Source: Anaerolineaceae bacterium UBA4775 (GTDB taxonomy: Bacteria; Chloroflexota; Anaerolineae; Anaerolineales; Anaerolineaceae). Taken from it: a stretch of 48,045 bases of DNA. The stretch is from positions 1 to 48,045 of the forward strand of contig DHHJ01000007.1 of NCBI GenBank assembly GCA_002403205.1. The letters are read 5' to 3'. The stretch's first letter is position 1, and each line of letters begins with the position of its first letter. Of this stretch, positions 25,043 through 31,844 are shown one piece after another. The notes below the pieces were generated by a model. The model ran no database searches and was not told where the DNA came from. It saw only the letters and a program-made list of their open reading frames with translations. The position numbers and the translations under genes were made by a program.

Positions 25043-26410
25043 TTATGCCTGGGCCGCTGCCCAGGCGTCTGCCAGGTTGCGCAGCAAGGCGCCCTCTTGC
25101 TCTGGGAAGACCGTGCGCGGGTCCAGCAGGACCCGGTCATCCTCGATCCTGGCGATCACTGGCGGGTGCGCGTTGCGCAGCGCGGCGGTGAAAGCTTCTG
25201 GTTTGGGCGGGTCGAGCGCCAGCAGGCTGGTCGGCATTTCCTCGGTCGGCAGGCTACCGCCTCCAACAGTTGAACAGCCTGCGATCACTTCACCAGCGCC
25301 CAGGAATTGGCGCCAATTTTCGGCTGTAATTTGGATGTCGGCCAGCGGTTTGGCGATCATTATCCAGATTGGGATCTTGCTGACCGCTTCGTCTTTCAAG
25401 TAATGGGACAGGGTGGCGGTGACGCCCGCCAGGGTCAACTTGCCGCACCGCAGGGCGCGTGCCAAAGGGTGCACGCGGATACGTTTGATCAGGTTTTGCC
25501 TGCCGATGATGATCCCCGCCTGGGGGCCGCCGATGAGCTTGTCGCCCGAGAAGCACACCAGGTCACAGCCGGCCGCGACGGATTCCTGCACCATAGGTTC
25601 GTGGGCAAGGCCGTAATGTGCGGTGTCCAGCAGCGCGCCGGAGCCGAGATCGTGCAGGACGGGCACGCCGTGGCGGTGGGCAGCGGCTACAATTTCAGCC
25701 AGGTCGGGTTCGCTGTGAAAGCCGATCAGCTTGAAGTTGGAGTGATGGGCGACCATCACCAGGGCGATGTCCTCATTTTCGAGCCCGGCCTCATAATCAT
25801 ACAGATGGACCCGGTTCGTGGTGCCGATTTCAATCAATTTTGCGCCGGATTGACGCATGACATCCGGGATGCGAAATCCGCCCCCGATCTCCACCAGCTG
25901 GGTGCGTGAGACCAAGACTTTCTTCCTGCTGGCCAGTGCGGACAGGGTCAGCAGGACTGCGCCTGCGTTGTTGTTGACGACATACCCGGCTTCTACGCCC
26001 ATCAGCTGGGCGAGGGTGCGGCTGGCATGGGCGGCGCGCTTGCCGCGCTTGCCAGAAGTGAGGTTGAACTCCAGGTTGGTGTACCCTTCTGCCGCAGCGG
26101 TGATGGCCTGGCGTGTCTCGTGGCTGAGGGGCGACCGGCCGAGGTTGGTGTGCAGGATCACACCGGTGGCGTTGATCACGGGCACCAGCGAAGGTTTTAA
26201 CCAGATATCCAGCTGCGTTTTAACCCGGGCAATGATCTCGGCTTGATCGGGCACAGGGACGTTATGATGGATGTAATCCGCGCGGATGGCATCAAAGACA
26301 GCCCGGGCAGCTTCAAGGCTCAACGGGCGGCCGTAATGCTCGAGGAGCTTTGCCATTTTGGGCGCTTTTGTCAGTTGGTCAAGCGAGGGTAACAGGCTCA
26401 GGTCGGGCAT
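25043..26410 (-). CDS. selA: L-seryl-tRNA(Sec) selenium transferase
   Basis: This 455-residue PLP-dependent enzyme has VINATGVILHTNLGRSPLS near residue 77, the NNNAGAVLL segment near 147, and the PLP lysine in CFSGDKLIGGPQAG (K291). Sequence and length match SelA. It converts Ser-tRNA(Sec) to Sec-tRNA(Sec) using selenophosphate, so the organism probably makes selenoproteins. selB, selD and tRNA-Sec are not in the window, and I see no gene here that obviously needs an in-frame UGA. It follows a small membrane protein gene and precedes the M24 peptidase gene in a co-directional run. Confidence 0.95.
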   Translation of the reverse strand: MPDLSLLPSLDQLTKAPKMAKLLEHYGRPLSLEAARAVFDAIRADYIHHNVPVPDQAEIIARVKTQLDIWLKPSLVPVINATGVILHTNLGRSPLSHETRQAITAAAEGYTNLEFNLTSGKRGKRAAHASRTLAQLMGVEAGYVVNNNAGAVLLTLSALASRKKVLVSRTQLVEIGGGFRIPDVMRQSGAKLIEIGTTNRVHLYDYEAGLENEDIALVMVAHHSNFKLIGFHSEPDLAEIVAAAHRHGVPVLHDLGSGALLDTAHYGLAHEPMVQESVAAGCDLVCFSGDKLIGGPQAGIIIGRQNLIKRIRVHPLARALRCGKLTLAGVTATLSHYLKDEAVSKIPIWIMIAKPLADIQITAENWRQFLGAGEVIAGCSTVGGGSLPTEEMPTSLLALDPPKPEAFTAALRNAHPPVIARIEDDRVLLDPRTVFPEQEGALLRNLADAWAAAQA

Positions 26411-26437
26411 GATCTCTTCTCAGATTTAGGTGAACGA

Positions 26438-26845
26438 TCAGGCATCTTTATTGGGGTTCCAGCGACTGCGCTCAAACAGGCGCAGGAGAAACTCTATCAG
26501 GACGAATACGCCGGCCATGATCAGCGCCAGGGCAGGTGTGAGCACACGACCCAGCTGGAGCCAGGCGATCGTGCTGCCGAAGACACCGACCCACAGGGCC
26601 TGGCGCACGATCACCATGCCTTCCACCGGCGGGTTGCTGGGAAATCGTTTGTTGAGGTAATAAGTCACGGGGATGGCCGGCCCGGTCAGGGCAACCACAC
26701 CCAGGAAAAAGAACAGCCAGCGCGGCCCCAGGGTGGGCAGCGCGTTCTGGATCAGGAGAATCACACCAACCCATCCGATCAGGGTTAAAACCACTGACAG
26801 GGGTAAGAATGTGCGCAGAAATGAGGGTTGCGGGCTGTTTTTCAT
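26438..26845 (-). CDS. small multi-pass membrane protein (hypothetical)
   Basis: This 135-residue protein has four predicted membrane segments: PLSVVLTLIGWVGVILLI, WLFFFLGVVALTGPAIPV, the hydrophobic stretch around QALWVGVFGSTIAWL, and TPALALIMAGVFVLIEFLL. I recognise no family. AAGGAG is correctly placed before ATG 26845. It is the first gene of the minus-strand run that includes selA, and its stop is 27 bases before selA. Confidence 0.8.
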   Translation of the reverse strand: MKNSPQPSFLRTFLPLSVVLTLIGWVGVILLIQNALPTLGPRWLFFFLGVVALTGPAIPVTYYLNKRFPSNPPVEGMVIVRQALWVGVFGSTIAWLQLGRVLTPALALIMAGVFVLIEFLLRLFERSRWNPNKDA

Positions 26846-26983
26846 GTTGGACTCCTTCCATTAATTATTGTAACGCATAACCCTTGCGATGTGCACGCCA
26901 ATCAGCGCTGTGGCGAGTAAGCAGACGCAGGCAGATGGTATTGCGGTAAAATCATGCCAGATGGATTAATGGAGGAGCAAGAG

Positions 26984-27820
26984 ATGAAGGCCGTGCGTGT
27001 TGCTGTGGATATGGGTATGTCGAACATCGACCTGATGTGGGAGGGGCCCTCAGGGATGCAAATGCATATGCTCGAAAACCAGTTCAAATCGCCGCTGGAA
27101 CAGGTGCGCCAAGCGTTGACGGCCGTGGGGGATGCCCTGGCGCCCGGTACATTGATTGGCGTGACTGGCGGCCATTACCGGGCTTTACCCGAAATTCTCG
27201 ACGGCTTTACGTTGCACAAGGTGGATGAGATGTGCGCCTTGGGCTGGGGCGGCCTGGCAGCTGCCGGCCGGGATGCCGGCTTGGTGGTCAGCGCCGGGAC
27301 GGGGACGGCGATGGTCTCCGCCCGGGGAGATGCGGTGGCGCATGTGACGGGTTCAGCGGTGGGCGGGGGCACCCTGCTGGGCTTATCGAAATTGATCCTC
27401 GGTACGGCAGACGTGATCGAAATTGACCGCCTGGCGCTGGCAGGTGACGCATCGGCCGTGGATGTGATGCTGAGCGAGGCGGTGGGCGGGGAGGTAGGCC
27501 GTTTGCCGGCACACGCCAACGCGGTCAACCTGGGGAAGTTGGCTGAGGGTGATGATTTCAAGCGTAAAGACCTGGCGGCCGGGCTGGTCAGGTTGGTGGC
27601 GCAAGTGATCGCCGTAATTGCGATCAACGCGGCAGGCAGCGCCGGCCAGGACGAGATCATCCTGATTGGCCATACGATGGACTTGCAATCAGTACAAAAA
27701 GAGATCGAACTGGTGGGCGAATTTTACCAGCAAGCATTCATTGTGCCGGAAAACCCGGGCTTTGCCACAGCGCTGGGGGTGCTGGCAGCGATGAAAAAAA
27801 CGGAGGAAGTTGAAAGCTAG
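26984..27820 (+). CDS. type II pantothenate kinase-like (CoaW) protein
   Basis: This protein of about 278 residues has an ASKHA kinase fold. The N-terminal phosphate loop is VRVAVDMGMSNIDLMW, the middle motif VVSAGTGTAMVSARG, then GSAVGGGTLLGLSKLILG, and near the end DEIILIGHTMDLQSV. These match type II pantothenate kinases, which phosphorylate pantothenate in the first step of coenzyme A synthesis. GGAGGAG at 26971-26977 fixes the start at ATG 26984. The last five codons are built from the heptad repeat that begins at 27808, so the C-terminal EEVES is recent or changed by the repeat. The gene is divergent from the selA run. Confidence 0.85.
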   Translation: MKAVRVAVDMGMSNIDLMWEGPSGMQMHMLENQFKSPLEQVRQALTAVGDALAPGTLIGVTGGHYRALPEILDGFTLHKVDEMCALGWGGLAAAGRDAGLVVSAGTGTAMVSARGDAVAHVTGSAVGGGTLLGLSKLILGTADVIEIDRLALAGDASAVDVMLSEAVGGEVGRLPAHANAVNLGKLAEGDDFKRKDLAAGLVRLVAQVIAVIAINAAGSAGQDEIILIGHTMDLQSVQKEIELVGEFYQQAFIVPENPGFATALGVLAAMKKTEEVES

Positions 27821-27897
27821 AAGTTTGTAGCTGAAAGCTCATAGCTGATAGGTGATAGAAGAATTTGAAATCTAAAAGTTGAAAGCTAAAAGCGGAA
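27808..27897 (+). repeat. degenerate heptanucleotide tandem repeat
   Basis: About 13 consecutive seven-base units can be laid out here without breaking the period, among them AGTTGAA, AGCTAGA, AGCTGAA, AGCTGAT, AGGTGAT and AGCGGAA. The array covers the last codons and stop of the pantothenate kinase gene and the start of the intergenic space. A closely related array is at 41822-41863. Short heptad arrays (STRR) are known from filamentous cyanobacteria; whether these are related is unknown. Confidence 0.75.
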
Positions 27898-27933
27898 AGG
27901 ATTTTCCTGACGCCAAAACACCTAGTAACTGAA

Positions 27934-27997
27934 ACTATTCACCAGCCCTTGCGATGCCGGCCTACCTAAAAGACTATTCACCACGCACTATTCACCA
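27934..27997. repeat. three dispersed copies of an 11-base direct repeat
   Basis: ACTATTCACCA occurs exactly at 27934-27944, 27973-27983 and 27987-27997. The last two are 14 bases apart, twice seven. On the minus strand they read TGGTGAATAGT, which fits the same heptad style (TGGTGAA units) in the opposite orientation to the array at 27808-27897. ACCTAGTA also occurs twice, at 27920-27927 and 28008-28015. Confidence 0.7.
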
Positions 27998-28056
27998 ACG
28001 ACCCAATACCTAGTACTTTCAACATCGCACATCTCCCACCCGGGACTCCCAAGTCA

Positions 28057-28085
28057 TTGACTCTATTCTTCAAATGTGATAAGAT
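28057..28085 (+). promoter_or_regulatory. sigma-70-type promoter of the metH operon
   Basis: TTGACT (28057-28062) and TAAGAT (28080-28085) are separated by 17 bases. Transcription would start near 28092, directly before the SAM riboswitch. Confidence 0.75.
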
Positions 28086-28098
28086 TTGTCTAATTATT

Positions 28099-28207
28099 CT
28101 CATCGAGAGAGGTGGAGGGACCGGCCCGTTGATGCCTCGGCAACCGCGTTCATCACGCTGGTGCCAAATCCGGCAGACCCCCTTGTGGGGGAGTTCTGGA
28201 AGATGAG
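28099..28207 (+). ncRNA. SAM-I (S-box) riboswitch aptamer
   Basis: The P1 helix pairs CTCATC (28099-28104) with GATGAG (28202-28207). Between them lie the S-box landmarks in order: GAGAGGTGGAGGGACCGGCC, GATGCCTCGGCAACC, CTGGTGCCAAATCC, and a variable P4-like hairpin with CCCCC/GGGGG. The aptamer binds S-adenosylmethionine and turns expression of methionine genes down when SAM is plentiful. It is correctly placed upstream of metH. Confidence 0.96.
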
Positions 28208-28287
28208 GTGAAGTTACACCCGTTTCGACACCTCTCATCCATTGAGAGGTCAATGTTTTAAGGACCCAGTCAGTTCCATGATTGGGT
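28202..28287 (+). promoter_or_regulatory. expression platform of the SAM riboswitch
   Basis: GATGAGGTG (28202-28210), which contains the 3' strand of P1, can pair with CACCTCTCATC (28229-28239) when SAM is absent. When P1 forms, the same region folds as ACCTCTCA/TGAGAGGT (28230-28237 with 28243-28250), followed by a weak T-rich stretch. A further 9-base stem (28264-28272 with 28279-28287, one G-T pair) ends just before the AAAAGGA ribosome binding site. The layout supports SAM-dependent attenuation, but the poor T-run means translational control cannot be excluded. Confidence 0.6.
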
Positions 28288-28299
28288 AAAAGGATGACT

Positions 28300-31200
28300 A
28301 TGACTGAAAAATCCCGCCAATTGACCAACCGGCGGTACCTGGATGCCCTGGATCAACGCGTGCTGTTGTTCGATGGCGCAATGGGCACCAATCTTGACCG
28401 GCAAAACCTGACCCCGGAGCATTTTGGTGGCGAACGCACTGCAGGCTGCAACGATTACCTGGTGATCACCTATCCCCAGGCGGTTGAAAAAGTCCATCGT
28501 GGGTTTTTGGAAGCAGGCGCAGATGTGCTCACCACCGATTCCTTCCGTGCCAACCGGCTGACCCTGGCTGAGTTTGGTCTTGCCGATCAGACTTTGGCGA
28601 TCAACCGGGCTGCGGCCGCCCTGGCACGGCGTGTGGCAGATGAATACAGCACGCCTGACAAACCGCGCTTTGTGGCCGGCTCAATGGGACCCAGCGGCAA
28701 GCTGATCTCGGCGGAAGACCCCACCCTGTCGGACATCCGCTTTGACGACCTGGTGGACGTTTTCCGTGAGCAGGCTGTCGGTCTGATCGAGGGCGGAGTT
28801 GACCTCTTGCTGATTGAGACCTCCCAGGACATTTTGGAAGTTAAAGCTGTCATCCAGGGCATCCATGCGGCGTTTGCCGAAACCGGGCAGGCCTTGCCCA
28901 TCCAGGCGCAGGTTACCCTCGATACGACAGGGCGGATGCTGCTGGGAACGGATATTGCCGCTGCACGCGCGATCCTGGAGGGCATGGGCATCAATGTGAT
29001 CGGGATTAACTGCTCCACAGGGCCGGATTACATGCGTGAGCCGATCCGCTTCTTGGCAGAGAACGCCGAACTGCCCGTTTCCTGCATCCCCAATGCCGGC
29101 CTACCGCTGAATGTTGACGGCCAGGCAGTCTACCCGATGGAACCTGAGCCCTTTGCTGACCTGCTGATGGAATTCGTGAATGAGTATGGCGTACGGGTGA
29201 TCGGCGGGTGCTGTGGCACACGGGAAGACCACATCCAACTGCTCAACCAGCGTTTGAATCGCGAGCGCCCTAAACCACCCCAGCCTAAACGCGTTGCCGA
29301 GATTGCTTCGCCTGTGCAGGCGGTCTCCATGATCCAACAACCCGCGCCCTTCTTGATTGGTGAACGGTTGAATACCCAGGGATCACGCCAGTTCAAACGA
29401 TTGGTGATGGCGGAAGATCTGGATACCATCGTGGGCATGGCACGCCAGCAGGTTGAAAGCGGTGCGCATGGGCTTGACCTGTGTGTGGCCCTGACCGAAC
29501 GGGCTGACGAGGCCGACCTGATGCGCGCACTCGTCAAAAAGCTGGCCAACGCGGTGCCCGTGCCGCTGGTGATCGATTCCACCGAAATTGAGGTGATCGA
29601 GGCAGCCTTAAAAGCCAACCCCGGGCGCAGTTTGATCAATTCAACCCATCTGGAATCGGGGCCTGAGAAAGCCAGCCGGATTTTCTCCCTGGCGAAACAG
29701 TTCAACAGCGCTGTGATCGTCCTGACCATCGACGAGGCGGGCATGGCCAAAACCGCTGACCGCAAGGTGGAAATTGCTGAACGCATTTACGACCTGGCGG
29801 TGGGTGGGTACGGCTTAAAGCCTGAAGACCTGGTGTACGACACCCTGACCTTCACGTTGGCGACGGGCGATCCTGAACTGGCCAATTCGGCTGTGGAGAC
29901 CCTGGAGGGCATTCGGCGGGTTAAGGCTGCCCTCCCGGGGGTGTTGACCTCGCTGGGCGTGAGCAATGTGTCCTTTGGCCTTCAAAGACCGGCGCGGGCA
30001 GTATTGAACAGCGTTATGCTGTATCATGCGGTGGATGCCGGATTGGATATGGCCATCGTCAACCCTGCGCATATCAAACCCTACGCTGAAATCCAGGATA
30101 ACGAACGCGGGCTGGCCGAAGACCTGATCTTCAACCGGCATGAGGATGCCTTGGCCCGGTTGATCGCGTATTTTGAGACCGTGGAAGACAGCGGCGAGGA
30201 CCAGGCGCAGGGCGGACCCGACCTGACGGAGATGACCCCTGAAGAGCGCCTGCATTGGCGCATTCTGCACCGCCACAAGGAAGATGTTCACACCGACATT
30301 GACACCATCCTTGAACGCGACCCGGCAGTGCCCAAGTCAGAGACGGCCGTGGTGGTCCTTAATGAGGTGCTGCTGCCTGCGATGAAGGATGTGGGCGATA
30401 AATTCGGCGCGGGCGAGCTGATCCTGCCCTTTGTGCTGCAAAGCGCCGAGGTGATGAAGGTTGCCGTGGGCTACCTGGAGAACTTCCTGGAAAAGAAGGC
30501 AGGTGTGGCCAAGGGCAAGCTGGTGTTGGCGACGGTCTATGGGGATGTTCATGATATCGGCAAAAACCTGGTCAAGACGATCCTGTCGAACAACGGTTAC
30601 ACCGTAGTTGACCTGGGCAAGCAGGTGCCTGCGGAGACGATCATCACCCGGGCGGTGGAGGAGGGGGCAGATGCGATCGGGCTGAGCGCGCTGCTGGTCA
30701 GCACCAGCAAGCAGATGCCGCTGATCGTCAACGAGCTGGACCGGCGCGGGCTGGACTTCCCGGTGTTGATCGGCGGGGCAGCCATCAACCCGCGCTTTGG
30801 CAAACGGATCTTAATGACCGAAAGCGGAGCATACTACGCGCCGGGCGTGTTCTACTGCAAGGATGCTTTTGAAGGCCTGGCAACGATGGATGCGCTCATG
30901 AACCCGGATAAGCGCGCAGCATTGATCACCAGCACCCGTGAGGCAGCCGATTTTGAGTTGGGCAGGGAATTAGGCGGCCATCGCAGTCAGCCCCGCTCAG
31001 CGGGGACTCGGCGTGTGCCCCTGCTGGACGCATTGCCCCAACCCCCGCATTGGGGGCCGCATGTTGTTATGGATATGCCCCTTGAGATGGTGGGGGAACA
31101 CCTCTCAATCAACGAGCTCTATCGGCTGTCGTGGGGTGCGAAGAACTCCCATGGGGAGGCATGGGAGCAGCTCAAGGTGGAATTTGATGCGCGGCTGGTG

Positions 31201-31830
31201 CGCATGCGCAGGGCTGCAGAGCAGGAGGGCTGGTTAACCCCGCAAGGTGTTTACGGCTATTGGCCCTGCCAGGCTGAGGGTGATTCCCTGCTGGTCTATG
31301 ACCCGGACTCGCTGGAGGGTGGTGACCCACAAGTCTTGCAGCGATTCGAATTCCCCAGGCAGGCAGGCGGCCAGGGGCTGTGCCTGGCCGATTATTTTGC
31401 GCCGGTCGAGTCGGGCAAAATCGATGTGGTCGCCTTGCAGGTGGTCACCGTGGGGCATGAAGCAACACGGCGCATTGCTGAACTTGAGGATGCCGGTGAG
31501 TATACTGAAGGCTACTACCTGCACGGGCTGGCTGTGCAGATGGCAGAGGCCACTGCGGATTACCTGCACAATCACATCCGGCGTGAATTGGGTTTAGGCC
31601 CTGAACGCGGTAAACGCTATTCCTGGGGCTATCCCGCCATCCCCGAACTGGAAGATCATCGCAAGGTGTTTGATTTGCTTCCAACCGAATCCGCTTTGGG
31701 GATGAGCCTGACCTCGGCCTACCAATTGGTGCCGGAACAATCCACTGCGGCGATCATCGTTCATCATCCCGAAGCGAAGTACTTTAACGTCGGTGTCAGC
31801 CGTGTTGAGCAACTAATGAAGAATCAATAG
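28300..31830 (+). CDS. metH: cobalamin-dependent methionine synthase
   Basis: This protein of about 1176 residues is a full-length four-module MetH. The homocysteine domain starts at FDGAMGTNL and has zinc cysteines in GINCST (about residue 237) and GGCCGT (about 302-307). A pterin (methyltetrahydrofolate) domain begins near FLIGERLNTQGS. The cobalamin domain has D-x-H-x-x-G at about 749-754 (GDVHDIGKN), with H751 as the cobalt ligand. The C-terminal reactivation domain (about 900 onward) contains YYLHGLAVQMAEATADYLH and RYSWGYPAIPELEDH. It methylates homocysteine with 5-methyl-THF. ATG 28300 is chosen for its spacing to AAAAGGA (28288-28294); TTG 28282 and ATG 28294 are alternatives. It is controlled by the upstream SAM riboswitch. 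Confidence 0.98.
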   Translation: MTEKSRQLTNRRYLDALDQRVLLFDGAMGTNLDRQNLTPEHFGGERTAGCNDYLVITYPQAVEKVHRGFLEAGADVLTTDSFRANRLTLAEFGLADQTLAINRAAAALARRVADEYSTPDKPRFVAGSMGPSGKLISAEDPTLSDIRFDDLVDVFREQAVGLIEGGVDLLLIETSQDILEVKAVIQGIHAAFAETGQALPIQAQVTLDTTGRMLLGTDIAAARAILEGMGINVIGINCSTGPDYMREPIRFLAENAELPVSCIPNAGLPLNVDGQAVYPMEPEPFADLLMEFVNEYGVRVIGGCCGTREDHIQLLNQRLNRERPKPPQPKRVAEIASPVQAVSMIQQPAPFLIGERLNTQGSRQFKRLVMAEDLDTIVGMARQQVESGAHGLDLCVALTERADEADLMRALVKKLANAVPVPLVIDSTEIEVIEAALKANPGRSLINSTHLESGPEKASRIFSLAKQFNSAVIVLTIDEAGMAKTADRKVEIAERIYDLAVGGYGLKPEDLVYDTLTFTLATGDPELANSAVETLEGIRRVKAALPGVLTSLGVSNVSFGLQRPARAVLNSVMLYHAVDAGLDMAIVNPAHIKPYAEIQDNERGLAEDLIFNRHEDALARLIAYFETVEDSGEDQAQGGPDLTEMTPEERLHWRILHRHKEDVHTDIDTILERDPAVPKSETAVVVLNEVLLPAMKDVGDKFGAGELILPFVLQSAEVMKVAVGYLENFLEKKAGVAKGKLVLATVYGDVHDIGKNLVKTILSNNGYTVVDLGKQVPAETIITRAVEEGADAIGLSALLVSTSKQMPLIVNELDRRGLDFPVLIGGAAINPRFGKRILMTESGAYYAPGVFYCKDAFEGLATMDALMNPDKRAALITSTREAADFELGRELGGHRSQPRSAGTRRVPLLDALPQPPHWGPHVVMDMPLEMVGEHLSINELYRLSWGAKNSHGEAWEQLKVEFDARLVRMRRAAEQEGWLTPQGVYGYWPCQAEGDSLLVYDPDSLEGGDPQVLQRFEFPRQAGGQGLCLADYFAPVESGKIDVVALQVVTVGHEATRRIAELEDAGEYTEGYYLHGLAVQMAEATADYLHNHIRRELGLGPERGKRYSWGYPAIPELEDHRKVFDLLPTESALGMSLTSAYQLVPEQSTAAIIVHHPEAKYFNVGVSRVEQLMKNQ

Positions 31831-31844
31831 CAAGGAAGACGATC

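Noticed and set aside
24534..25403. Long plus-strand open frame of 289 codons opposite the M24 peptidase and selA genes
   Set aside because: It is antisense to two well-supported genes, has no ribosome binding site or family motifs, and arises from high GC content.
25307..25909. 200-codon plus-strand frame inside selA
   Set aside because: It is a shadow of selA with no recognisable motif.
27808..28015. Possible CRISPR array
   Set aside because: Repeat units are seven or eleven bases, without uniform spacers of 30-40 bases, and no cas genes are nearby.
29130..29786. 218-codon minus-strand frame inside metH
   Set aside because: It is antisense to a certain gene, with low-complexity Ser/Arg composition typical of shadow frames.
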